NCBI RefSeq assembly: GCF_039535785.1
Contig: NZ_BAAAXV010000005.1
Location: 1,240,001-1,304,000 of the forward strand
From: Nonomuraea helvata
GTDB lineage: Bacteria; Actinomycetota; Actinomycetes; Streptosporangiales; Streptosporangiaceae
Reading direction: 5' to 3'
Length of the DNA stretch: 64,000 nucleotides
The notes under the pieces are model-generated. The model searched no databases and had not been told where the DNA came from. It saw only the letters and a list, made by a program, of their open reading frames with translations. A program made the position numbers and the translations under genes. Numbering within the stretch: the first letter of the stretch is position 1; the number at the start of each line of letters is the position of its first letter. Positions 50,852-59,197 of the stretch are shown here, one piece after another.

Positions 50852-51292
50852 ATGGAATCCAACACGCACACCACGGCCGAAGCGGCACTCCTCAGCAACC
50901 CCCGCACCCAAGGGGCCTTCGACACGGCGAAGAACAGCATCAAGGTGTACGCCGCACTCAGCGCCATCGCCCTCCTGGCGGTCATCGTGGTGTCGAGCAA
51001 CGGTCATACGGTGAACACGTTCATGTGGGTCCGGGCAGCCCTCCTGCCTGGGGTGGCCGTGCTGATCTATCAGATGACGATCTCCGCTTCCCGGGGATCC
51101 CGACGTGCCTTCGAACGCGTGAATGCCCTCGCCGTCATCATGCCGATCGCGATCATCGGCGTCGACCTGATCCCGGGGATCTGCCCGCTGTGGTACGCCG
51201 TGCTGCAGGCCGTCTGCATGCTGCCCGTCATCCGGGTCGCGTTCATCACCCGGGGCTCCGCACTGCGCGCCGCCTTCCCCAAGAGGCGCTGA
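50852..51292 (+). CDS. Hypothetical membrane protein divergent from the two-component system
   Basis: 146 residues with four hydrophobic segments (VYAALSAIALLAVIVVSS, FMWVRAALLPGVAVLIYQM, ALAVIMPIAIIGVDLIPGI, YAVLQAVCMLPVIRVAFI). No recognisable family, though similar four-helix proteins often stand next to HisKA_3 kinases and may be their targets. The divergent 152-bp interval is consistent with control by the adjacent system. Confidence 0.75.
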   Translation: MESNTHTTAEAALLSNPRTQGAFDTAKNSIKVYAALSAIALLAVIVVSSNGHTVNTFMWVRAALLPGVAVLIYQMTISASRGSRRAFERVNALAVIMPIAIIGVDLIPGICPLWYAVLQAVCMLPVIRVAFITRGSALRAAFPKRR

Positions 51293-51316
51293 TCGGGCGC
51301 ACCAGACTCTCCCTCC

Positions 51317-52306
51317 TCAAGCGACCCCTTCCGACAGCAGGCCCTCCGACGTCAGCTCCTCCCAGAGCGCGTCCGGCACCGGCCGGGACCAGAGGGCGGC
51401 ATTGGCGGTGACCTCCTCGGGCGAACGGGCGCCCAGGACGACGGTGGCGACGGCCGGGTGGCGCAGGGGAAAGGCCATGGCCGCCTGGGGCAGCGTGACG
51501 CCGTGGCGCTCGCAGGCCTTTGCGATCCTCGTCGCCCGCTCCAGCAGCGGCGCCGACGCGGGCTGGTAGTTGTACGTGCCCGACGGCCGCGGCGTGGCCA
51601 GGATGCCGCTGTTGAAGACGCCCGCCGCCAGCACCCGGACCCCGCGCCGCGCGCACTCCTCCAGGAGCGGCAGGCCGGACTGGTCGAGCAGGGTGTAGCG
51701 GCCCGCGAGCATGACGACGTCGATGGAGGTCTCCTGGACGAAGCGCAGCGGCGCCTGCCACTGGTTCATCCCGACGCCGATCGCCTTCACCACGCCCTGC
51801 GCCCGTAGCTCGGCCAGCGCCGGGTACGCCTCCGCGAGCGCCTGCTCCAGGTGGTCGTCGGGGTCGTGGATGAGAGCGATGTCGACGGACGGGAGCCCGA
51901 GGCGGGCCACGGACTCCTCCAGGGACCTGCGCACGCCGTCGCCGGAGAAGTCCCACACCCGCCGGAGCTCGGCGGACACGTCGAAGCCCTCGTCGTCGCG
52001 GCCGCCCGGCGTGGACGCCGGTACCAGCAGGCGGCCGACCTTCGTGGACAGGACGTAACCCGAGCGGCCTTTGAGCGCGGCGCCGAGGCGGCGCTCCGAG
52101 AGGCCGAGCCCGTAGTGGGGCGCGGTGTCGAACAGCCGCACCCCGCTGTCCCACGCCGCGTCGACCGTGGCGCGCGCCTGCTCCTCCGGCACCTCTTCGA
52201 ACAGGTTGCCGATCGGAGCCCCGCCGAAGCCGTGACGCGGTAGCTCGAGCCCGCCGGCCCAGGACCCACTTCCGGAGCCGGTACGGGGCTCCTCGATCTC
52301 GCTCAA
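51317..52306 (-). CDS. Aldo/keto reductase, L-fucose/D-threo-aldose 1-dehydrogenase type
   Basis: 329 residues. The TTG start overlaps the permease stop (TTGA). AKR fold: GVRLFDTAPHYGLGLSERRLGAAL (Asp and Tyr), YVLSTKVGRLLVP (Lys), VDIALIHDPDDHLEQALAEAYPAL (His), and C-terminal AMAFPLRHPAVATVVLGARSPEEV. This sequence type is used for D-threo-aldose/L-fucose dehydrogenases, which oxidise the sugar at C1 to the lactone. It is the last gene of an operon with fuconate dehydratase-like, SDR and FAH genes, giving the first step of a non-phosphorylating pathway. Confidence 0.85.
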   Translation of the reverse strand: MSEIEEPRTGSGSGSWAGGLELPRHGFGGAPIGNLFEEVPEEQARATVDAAWDSGVRLFDTAPHYGLGLSERRLGAALKGRSGYVLSTKVGRLLVPASTPGGRDDEGFDVSAELRRVWDFSGDGVRRSLEESVARLGLPSVDIALIHDPDDHLEQALAEAYPALAELRAQGVVKAIGVGMNQWQAPLRFVQETSIDVVMLAGRYTLLDQSGLPLLEECARRGVRVLAAGVFNSGILATPRPSGTYNYQPASAPLLERATRIAKACERHGVTLPQAAMAFPLRHPAVATVVLGARSPEEVTANAALWSRPVPDALWEELTSEGLLSEGVA

Positions 52307-53292
52307 TCTTGTGCCTTTCCGCCCGCGATCCGGCTGATCATCAGGGCGACGAGAATGATGGCGCCGTAGATCACCGGCTGCCAGAAGCCAGAGACGCCGA
52401 TGAGGGTCAGGATGTTCTGGACCAGGCCGATCACCAGCACACCGGTGAGCGCGCCCAGGATCGTGCCCTTGCCGCCGTCCATGCTCACGCCGCCGATGAC
52501 CGCCGCCGCGAACACCATGAAGATCCACCCGACACCCTGGTTGTTGCCGATCGCCCCGAGGCGGCCGGTCTCCAGGATCCCGGCCAGCGCCGCCAGAGTT
52601 CCGCCCAGGATGAAGACCCCGTACAGCACCCGATCCACCCGGATGCCGGCGGCGCGGGCGGCGTCGGCGTTGCCGCCGATCGCGTAGAGCGCGCGGCCGA
52701 GCCTCAGGTAGGCCAGGCCGAAGATGCCCGCCGCGAACAGCGCCCCGGCGATCCAGATGGCGGCGGGCAGGCCGAGCCACACGGTGCTGCCCAGGTAGAG
52801 GATCGAGTCGGGGAGCTGGAAGAGCGTCTTGCCCTCGGTCGGCCCCTGCAGGAAGCCGTGCATGATGATCAGCATCGCCAGCGTGACGATGAACGCCGAC
52901 AGCTGGAACCTGATGATCAGGAAGCCGTTGAACGCCCCGATGGCCGCGCCGATCAGCAGGGCCAGCGGGATCACGAGGGCGCCCGGCAGCCCGATGCCGA
53001 ACCCACCCGCCGACGCCGGGATCACCAGCATCACCGCGATGGCCGGCGCGGTGCCGACCGTCGACTCCAGCGAGAGGTCGAACTTGCCGGCGATGAGGAT
53101 CATCGCCTCGGCCAGCACGAGGAGCGAGATCGCCGCCTGCTGCTGGAGCACGTTCGTGAGGTTGCCCGCCGTCAGGAAGGTCGGGTCGAGGAACGCGCCC
53201 ACGACGAGCAGGATCACGATCACCGGCACCAGCGTCAGGTCACGGAACCTGGCGAGGCGCATCCGTGGGGGCGGCGCACTCAAAGTGGTCAA
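52303..53292 (-). CDS. RbsC-type sugar ABC transporter permease
   Basis: 329 residues from TTG 53292, overlapping the ATPase stop (TTGA). About nine membrane helices. Family signatures AEAMILIAGKFDLSLESTVGTAPAIA and GGNADAARAAGIRVDRVLYGVFILGGTLAALAGILETGRLGA, VIGGVSMDGGKGTILGALTGVLVIGLVQNILTLIG are those of ribose/xylose/fucose importers. Works with the ATPase and the binding protein encoded just upstream. Confidence 0.92.
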   Translation of the reverse strand: MTTLSAPPPRMRLARFRDLTLVPVIVILLVVGAFLDPTFLTAGNLTNVLQQQAAISLLVLAEAMILIAGKFDLSLESTVGTAPAIAVMLVIPASAGGFGIGLPGALVIPLALLIGAAIGAFNGFLIIRFQLSAFIVTLAMLIIMHGFLQGPTEGKTLFQLPDSILYLGSTVWLGLPAAIWIAGALFAAGIFGLAYLRLGRALYAIGGNADAARAAGIRVDRVLYGVFILGGTLAALAGILETGRLGAIGNNQGVGWIFMVFAAAVIGGVSMDGGKGTILGALTGVLVIGLVQNILTLIGVSGFWQPVIYGAIILVALMISRIAGGKAQD

Positions 53293-54771
53293 TCTTCTAT
53301 GCCTTCCATCACGGCCACGAGCTCGTGGTCCGTCCAGCCACGCGGCAGGTCCTTCACGACCCTTCCGTGGAACATCACCAGCACCCTGTCGCAGATGCGC
53401 AGGTCGTCGAGCTCGTCGGAGACCACCACGGCCCCGGCCCCCCGCTCGACCGCGTTCTCGACGGCGCCGAGCAGGGCCTGTTTGGCCTTGACGTCGACGC
53501 CGGCGGTCGGGTTGATCACGACCAGCACGGTCGGATCGTCCACGAGTGCCCGCGCGAACACCACTTTCTGCGCGTTGCCCCCGGACAGGTCGCCGACCGG
53601 CTGGTCGGGCCCTTCCGTCTTGATGTCGAGATCCCGGATCAGCTGCCCGGCCTTGGCCCGGCGACGCGCCGGCGACACGAACCCGTACCGGCCCAGCTTG
53701 CGGGCGATCGGGAACGTGGCGTTCTCCCCCCACCGAGAGCAGCGGGACGAACCCCTCGTGGTGGCGGTCCTCCGGCACGAACCCGAGGCCCGCCCCCATC
53801 GCGGCCGGCACGTCACCCGGCCTGACCCGGCTGCCGTTGACCGTGACCGTGCCGGAGTCGGCCTTGCGCAGCCCGACCAGCGTCTCGGCCAGGCCGACCT
53901 TGCCGCTGCTCGCGGATCCGGCCAGGCCGACGACCTCACCCGACTTAACGGAAATATCAACATCTGAGTAGCGGCCGCCGAGCGAGAGGCCCTCGCCCGA
54001 CAGCACGACCGTGTCGCCGGGCGTGCGGGCGCGCGACTCGTACGACGCCGTGGCCTCCCCCGTCATCGCGGCGACCAGCTCGTCATGCGGGAAGCCGGCG
54101 ACCGGCCTGGTCACGATGTGCCGCGCGTCGCGGAAGACGGTGACGCTCTGGCAGATCTCGTACACCTCGTCGAGGTGATGGGAGATGTACATCATCGTGA
54201 CGCCCTGCTCGCGCAGCGAGCGCATGCGGGCGAACAGCCGCTCGATGGCCGGGCCGTCGAGCCTGGCGGTCGGCTCGTCGAGGATGATGAACCTGGCGCC
54301 GAACGACAGCGCGCGGGCGATCTCCACGAGCTGGCGCTGCTCGACGGTCAGGTCACCGGCCAGCGCCTGCGCGTCGACGTCCACCTCGTACGTCTCCAGC
54401 AGTTCGCGCGCCCTGGCCCGCAGCGCCCGCCAGTTGATCGTGGCGCCCTTGGCCGCCTGGCGGTTGAGGAAGAGGTTCTCCGCGACCGTGAGCGCCGGGA
54501 TGATCGTGGACTTCTGGTAGACGCAGGCGACGCGCTGCCGCCACGCGTCACGGTCGGCGAGGGCGGGTGCCGGCTCTCCCGAGAACAGCACCTCGCCCTC
54601 ATCGGCCGGCTGGAGCCCGGTGAGGATCGACACCAGGGTGGACTTACCCGCGCCGTTCCGGCCGACGAGCGCGTGGGTCTCACCCTCGGCGATCGCGATC
54701 CCCGCGCCGTTGAGCGCTACGGTAGGGCCGAAGCGCTTGACGACGTTTCGGGCTTCAACGTGATTTTTCAT
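53289..54771 (-). pseudogene. RbsA-type sugar ABC ATPase, broken by +1 in a homopolymer
   Basis: Full-length would be about 494 residues, normal for tandem-ATPase sugar importers. The first ATPase has Walker A GRNGAGKSTLVSILTGL, signature LTVEQRQLVEIARAL and FIILDEPTARLD. The second has the altered Walker A GSASSGKVGLAETLVGL, then PEDRHHEGFVPLLSV. There the frame shifts at a run of six G (53726-53731 on the plus strand, CCCCCC). With five it reads on as VGENATFPIARKLGRYGF and DLSGGNAQKVVFARAL to the proper stop. Either a sequencing error or a real mutation that would inactivate the importer. ATG 54771 overlaps the binding protein stop. Confidence 0.85.
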
Positions 54772-55790
54772 CACTTGACCTGATTACCCCAAAGGCTCTT
54801 GTCGTCCACGTTCTCCTTCGTCACGAGCGGCGCCGGGAGCTGGTCCTCCAGGCCGTTCGGGAGCTGGATGATGGTGCTGTCGTGGTCGGTGGGGCCGGGC
54901 TTGAACGTCTTGCCCTCCAATGCGGCCTTGGCGTAGAAGAGCGCGTACTTGGCATACAGGTCGGCCGGCTGCGACACCGTGGCGTCGATGTCGCCCTTGC
55001 GGATCGACTCGTACTCCTGGGGGATGCCGTCGTTCGACACCACGAAGATGTGCTTGGGGTCGCTCGGCGGGACGAGCAGCCCCTTCTGCTTCAGCGTCTG
55101 CAGGGTCGGGGCCAGGTGGACGCCGCCGGCGTGCATGTAGATCCCCTTGATGTCAGGGTTCTGCTCGAGGCGGGTCTGCAGCATGGACGCGGCCTTGCTG
55201 CCCTCCCATTCCGTCGGCTCGCTGAACACCGTGATGCCGGGGAACCTGGTCTTCATGCACTCCAGAAACGCCTCCGACCTGTCACGGCCGTTGATCGAGC
55301 TGAGCGCGCCCTGGAGCTGCACGACCTTGCCCTTGCCCCCCAGCTTCCCGCCGAGGAACTCGCAGGCCTTCGTCCCGTACGCGCGGTTGTCGGCGCGTAC
55401 GACCATGTAGACCTTGCCCTTGTCCGGACGGGTGTCGACGGTCACGACGGGGATCTTCTTGTTCTCCAGCTGCTGCAGGAGATTGGCGACGGCGCCGGTG
55501 TCCTGCGGGGCCATGACGATCGCCTTGGCACCCTGGCCGACCAGCGCCTGCACGTTGTTGACCAGCTTGGCCACGTCGTTCTGCGAGTTCGTGGCGGGCA
55601 TGAGGTTCACCTTGAGCTCGCCGGCCATCTGGGGGACGTACTTGATGTAGGAATTCCAGAAGTCGGAGTCGGCGCGCGGGTGGTCGATGCCTATCTTTCC
55701 GCCGCCCCCTCCTCCCGACGTTGCGCCTGAGCCACACGCGGTGACGACCGCCAAGAGGGCCGCTGCCGCGACCGCCGATCCGAACTTCAT
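54771..55790 (-). CDS. Sugar ABC transporter substrate-binding lipoprotein (RbsB-like)
   Basis: 339 residues. Lipoprotein signal MKFGSAVAAAALLAVVTAC with lipobox VTAC, Gly-rich linker, then a type I periplasmic fold (VKLVNNVQALVGQGAKAIVMAPQDTGAVANLLQQLENKKIPVVTVDTRPDKG, GRDRSEAFLECMKTRFPGITVFSEPTEWEG, IFVVSNDGIPQEYESIRKGDIDATVSQPADLYAKYAL). Binds a pyranose sugar outside the membrane. AAGGAAGG ribosome site. Its context points to L-fucose or a similar 6-deoxy sugar. Confidence 0.92.
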   Translation of the reverse strand: MKFGSAVAAAALLAVVTACGSGATSGGGGGGKIGIDHPRADSDFWNSYIKYVPQMAGELKVNLMPATNSQNDVAKLVNNVQALVGQGAKAIVMAPQDTGAVANLLQQLENKKIPVVTVDTRPDKGKVYMVVRADNRAYGTKACEFLGGKLGGKGKVVQLQGALSSINGRDRSEAFLECMKTRFPGITVFSEPTEWEGSKAASMLQTRLEQNPDIKGIYMHAGGVHLAPTLQTLKQKGLLVPPSDPKHIFVVSNDGIPQEYESIRKGDIDATVSQPADLYAKYALFYAKAALEGKTFKPGPTDHDSTIIQLPNGLEDQLPAPLVTKENVDDKSLWGNQVK

Positions 55791-55806
55791 GGGGGGGTTA
55801 CCTTCC

Positions 55807-56541
55807 TTAGTCGGTTGCCCTGAGCCGGAGTCCCTGCATCCCGCCGTCGACCGCGATCGAGGTCCCGGTGGTCGCACCGGCTTCCGGGCCGGCGAGGTAG
55901 GCGATCGCCGCGGCGACCTCCTCCGCGCTGACCAGGCGGCCCATCGGCTGCCTGGCGTTGAGTGCGGCACGCTCCGCTTGGGGGTCGTCGGCGGAGTCGA
56001 GCAACCTGCCGACCCACGGCGTGTCCGCGGTGCCCGGGTTGACGCAGTTGACCCGGATGCCCTCACGGATGTGGTCCGCGGCCATCGCGAGCGTCAGCGA
56101 CAGCACCGCGCCCTTGGTCGCGCTGTAGAGCGCCCGCTGCGGCAGCCCCGCGGTGGCCGCGATCGAGCAGGTGTTGACGATCGAGGCGTGCTCGGACCTC
56201 CTGAGGTACGGCAGCGCCGCCCGCGCGACCCGGACCATGCCGAGCACGTTGACGTCGAACACCTTCTGCCACTCGCTGTCCGGGTTGTCCTCGATGGTGC
56301 CCAGCGCGCCGATGCCCGCGTTGTTGACGAGCACGTCGATGCCGCCGAGGCGGTCGGCGGCCTCCGCCACCGCCGCACGTACCCCGGCGTCGTCCGTCAC
56401 GTCCACCTTGATCCCGATGAACGGCTCGCCGGGTGGGTTGATGTCGAGGCAGGCGACCTTCATGCCGCGCTCGGCGAGCAGGGTGGCGGCGGCCAGGCCG
56501 ATGCCGGAGCCGCCGCCGGTGACGATCGCTTTCAGGCTCAC
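55807..56541 (-). CDS. SDR, probable 2-keto-3-deoxy-L-fuconate dehydrogenase
   Basis: 244 residues from GTG 56541, overlapping the dehydratase stop (GTGA). SDR motifs TGGGSGIGLAAATLLAERG, DVLVNNAGIGALG, NTCSIAATAG (Ser), RALYSATKGAV (Tyr-x3-Lys), NPGTADTPWVGRLL. The NPGTxDTPWVxRLL segment is typical of SDRs in fuconate/rhamnonate operons that oxidise the 2-keto-3-deoxy acid at C4. The next step would be the FAH-family hydrolase upstream. Confidence 0.87.
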   Translation of the reverse strand: MSLKAIVTGGGSGIGLAAATLLAERGMKVACLDINPPGEPFIGIKVDVTDDAGVRAAVAEAADRLGGIDVLVNNAGIGALGTIEDNPDSEWQKVFDVNVLGMVRVARAALPYLRRSEHASIVNTCSIAATAGLPQRALYSATKGAVLSLTLAMAADHIREGIRVNCVNPGTADTPWVGRLLDSADDPQAERAALNARQPMGRLVSAEEVAAAIAYLAGPEAGATTGTSIAVDGGMQGLRLRATD

Positions 56542-57836
56542 GCGTCCCTCCAGATCTCGCCGTCGGGGAAGGTGTGGGCGGCGATCGATTCTGCGTGCAT
56601 CTCCGCGCTGAAGCCGGGCGCGGAGGGCGCGACGTACCTGCCGTTGCGGATGACGACGGGGTCCACGAAGTGCTCGTGGAGGTGGTCGACGTACTCGATC
56701 ACGCGGTTGTCCATGGAGCCCGTGACCGTGACGTAGTCGAACATCGACAGGTGCTGCACCAGCTCGCACAGCCCGACACCGCCCGCGTGCGGGCACACCG
56801 GCACGCCGAACTTGGCCGCCAGCAGCAGGATCGCCAGGTTCTCGTTGACGCCGCCGACCCTGGCCGAGTCGATCTGCAGGTAGGAGATGGCGTTGGCCTG
56901 CAGGAGCTGCTTGAACATGATGCGGTTCTGTACGTGCTCGCCGGTGGCCACCGGGATGGGCTCGATCCCCCTGGCGATGGCGGCGTGGCCGAGCACGTCG
57001 TCGGGGCTGGTCGGCTCCTCCACCCAGTGGGGGTTGAACTCGCGCAGGCCGTTGATCCACTCGATGGCCGAGCCGACGTCCCAGCGCTGGTTGGCGTCGA
57101 TCGCGATCGGGAAGTCGGGGCCGCAGACCTCGCGGGCCACCCTGAAGCGGCGCCGGTCGTCGTCGAGATCGGCGCCGACCTTGAGCTTGATCTGCTTGAA
57201 GCCCTGGTCGAGCGCCTCGTTGCAGAGCCTGCGCAGCTTCTCGTCGGCGTAGCCCAGCCACCCGGGGGAGGTCGTGTAGGCGGGGTAGCCGTCCTCGATG
57301 AGCCGGCTGATCCGCTCCTCCTTCCCCTTCTCAGCGTTCCTCAGGATCTGAAGGGCTTCGTCGGGCGTGAGGGCGTCGCTCAGATAGCGGAAGTCGATGA
57401 GGTCGACGATCTCCTCGGAGGACATCTCGGACAGCAGCCGCCACAACGGCTTGCCCGCCCGCTTGGCCTTGAGGTCCCACAGGGCGTTGACCACGGCGGA
57501 GATCGCCATGTGCATGACCCCCTTCTCGGGGCCCAGCCAGCGCAGCTGCGAGTCGTTGACCATGTCCTTGTAGAGCGCGCCGAGGTCTTCGACGTCCTTG
57601 CCGACCACGTACGGCTCGAGCGCGCTGATGGCCGCGGTCTGGATGTCGTTGCCGCGCCCGATCGTGAACGCGAACCCGTGCCCCTCGAACCCGTCATCGG
57701 TCTTGAGCACGACATAGGCCGCGGAGTAGTCGGGATCGGGATTCATCGCATCGGAGCCGTCGAGCTCGCGCGATGTCGGGAAGCGCACGTCGTGCGTCTC
57801 CATCCCGATGATCCGATAGAGGCCTGGAGTCGTCAT
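56538..57836 (-). CDS. fucD: Enolase-superfamily L-fuconate dehydratase
   Basis: 432 residues, typical for FucD. N-terminal capping domain (DVRFPTSRELDGSDAMNPDPDYSAAYVVLKTDDGFEGHGFAFTIGRGND), barrel with KxK (GFKQIKLKVGADLDDD) and metal ligands in PIAIDANQRWD, HWVEEPTSPDD and PVATGEHVQN, and the His region VCPHAGGVGLCELVQHLSMFDYV. Dehydrates L-fuconate to 2-keto-3-deoxy-L-fuconate. ATGA overlap with the preceding FAH gene. Confidence 0.9.
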   Translation of the reverse strand: MTTPGLYRIIGMETHDVRFPTSRELDGSDAMNPDPDYSAAYVVLKTDDGFEGHGFAFTIGRGNDIQTAAISALEPYVVGKDVEDLGALYKDMVNDSQLRWLGPEKGVMHMAISAVVNALWDLKAKRAGKPLWRLLSEMSSEEIVDLIDFRYLSDALTPDEALQILRNAEKGKEERISRLIEDGYPAYTTSPGWLGYADEKLRRLCNEALDQGFKQIKLKVGADLDDDRRRFRVAREVCGPDFPIAIDANQRWDVGSAIEWINGLREFNPHWVEEPTSPDDVLGHAAIARGIEPIPVATGEHVQNRIMFKQLLQANAISYLQIDSARVGGVNENLAILLLAAKFGVPVCPHAGGVGLCELVQHLSMFDYVTVTGSMDNRVIEYVDHLHEHFVDPVVIRNGRYVAPSAPGFSAEMHAESIAAHTFPDGEIWRDA

Positions 57837-58678
57837 GCCTGCCCCACCGTCTGACGCTGCCGGCCGAGCCCTTCGATCTCCAGCTCCATCACGTCACCCG
57901 CACGCAGGTACGGCTGCCCCGGCATGCCCATCGCCACGCCGGCCGGCGTACCCGTGTTGATCACATCGCCTGGCTCCAGGACCATGAACTGACTCAGGTA
58001 GCGCACGATCTCGGCCACATCGAAGATCATGTTCTTCGTCTCGCCGTCCTGGCGCGTCTCACCGTTCACCCAGAGGCGCAGGGCCAGGCTCTGCGGGTCG
58101 GCCACCTCGTCCGCCGTCACCAGCCAGGGGCCGAGCGGGTTGAACGTCTCGCACGACTTGCCCTTGTCCCACTGGCCGCCGCGTTCGAGCTGGAACTCGC
58201 GCTCGGAGACGTCGTTGGAGATCGCGTACCCGGCGATCACGCCGAGCGCCTCCTCCCGGCTCCCGAGGTAGCGGGCCTCCTGCCCGATGACGATCGCCAG
58301 CTCCACCTCCCAGTCGGTCTTCACGCTGCCCCGCGGCACGAGCACCTCGTCATACGGGCCGATGACGGTGTTGGCGGCCTTCATGAACACGACCGGCTCG
58401 GCCGGCACGTCCAGGCCGGACTCGGCGGCGTGGTCGCTGTAGTTCAGGCCGATACAGACGACCTTGCCTGGACGCGCGATCGGAGCGCCGATGCGCAGCC
58501 CCTCAGCGTCGACGATGGGCAGGGCACCGCGCTCGAGCGCGTCCCGGACGCGCGCCACTCCCCCGGAAGCGAGGAAAGCCCCATCGATCTCGGGCTCTCC
58601 GATGTCGCGCAGGTTACCGGCGTCATCCATGACCACCGGGCGTTCCTGACCGACAGGTCCTACTCGCAGCAGCTTCAC
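57833..58678 (-). CDS. Fumarylacetoacetate hydrolase family protein, probable 2,4-diketo-3-deoxy-L-fuconate hydrolase
   Basis: 281 residues from GTG 58678, chosen because AAGGA lies 4 nt upstream and the longer reading frame would run over the operator. FAH fold: GKVVCIGLNYSDHAAESG, KTDWEVELAIVIGQEARYL (metal Glu/Glu), YAISNDVSEREFQL, GDVINTGTPAGVAMG. In the non-phosphorylating fucose route this enzyme cleaves the 2,4-diketo acid to pyruvate and L-lactate. First gene of the operon. Confidence 0.88.
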   Translation of the reverse strand: MKLLRVGPVGQERPVVMDDAGNLRDIGEPEIDGAFLASGGVARVRDALERGALPIVDAEGLRIGAPIARPGKVVCIGLNYSDHAAESGLDVPAEPVVFMKAANTVIGPYDEVLVPRGSVKTDWEVELAIVIGQEARYLGSREEALGVIAGYAISNDVSEREFQLERGGQWDKGKSCETFNPLGPWLVTADEVADPQSLALRLWVNGETRQDGETKNMIFDVAEIVRYLSQFMVLEPGDVINTGTPAGVAMGMPGQPYLRAGDVMELEIEGLGRQRQTVGQA

Positions 58679-58696
58679 ACCGCATCCTTCACATAT

Positions 58697-58707
58697 ACAT
58701 CGGATGT
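58697..58707. promoter_or_regulatory. Copy of the GntR palindrome core before the fuconate-type operon
   Basis: ACATCGGATGT, followed by CT: 13 bases identical to the reverse complement of the palindrome at 42730-42748. It lies 18 nt before the GTG of the FAH gene, a position suited to repression. Confidence 0.6.
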
Positions 58708-58852
58708 CTCGTTTCACGATGCTCGTGCGACCAGCGGGAGCGTGTCAAGGGTGGCGAGAGGGATACCTCCGATCCGTGACCTCGGAAGACACCCCCAAGA
58801 GCCAGTCGACGCCTGTGAATCGACTTAACCGCTCCGATGGCTACGTTCACAT

Positions 58853-58886
58853 ACATCGAATGTAAGCCCTCCAAAACATCGGAGGT
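58853..58886. promoter_or_regulatory. Two further degenerate copies of the GntR-type motif
   Basis: ACATCGAATGT (58853-58863) and ACATCGGAGGT (58876-58886), each one base from ACATCGGATGT, 13 bp apart. The remaining 58679-59197 interval between the operon and the P450 holds only these sites, the site at 58697 and the steroid-type box at 59144; no gene is supported. Confidence 0.5.
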
Positions 58887-59143
58887 AAAACCCACCTCAA
58901 AGCCCTTCACCAAGGCGGTCGCGCGCAGGCGACAACTGCGATCAATACCCCTACCCACCACCAAAACGACACACTTCCGCTTCAGCCCCGGAGGCACCTG
59001 AACAGGCGCAACGCCACACCGGCCGGACGATGTCACGTCGCCACACCCGCACAGGACCCTGTCGACGCCGAGACCCCATTCGCCCGGCGACATGCGGCCA
59101 TCGCGCACCTACATTCCTCCTTGACGACCGTACAGGGACGTAA

Positions 59144-59157
59144 TAGAACACGTTTCA
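59144..59157. promoter_or_regulatory. KstR-type box before the P450 gene
   Basis: TAGAACACGTTTCA, an exact match to TnnAACnnGTTnnA, 40 nt before the chosen GTG of the P450. Confidence 0.7.
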
Positions 59158-59197
59158 ATAGAACTTAACCAAGCGCTTGATCAAGAGGGTGAATCGG

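Noticed and set aside
52303..54774. A single 823-codon ABC ATPase-permease fusion
   Set aside because: The frame is an artefact of the extra base at 53726-53731. The correct reading is a separate ATPase ending at 53289 and a permease starting at TTG 53292.
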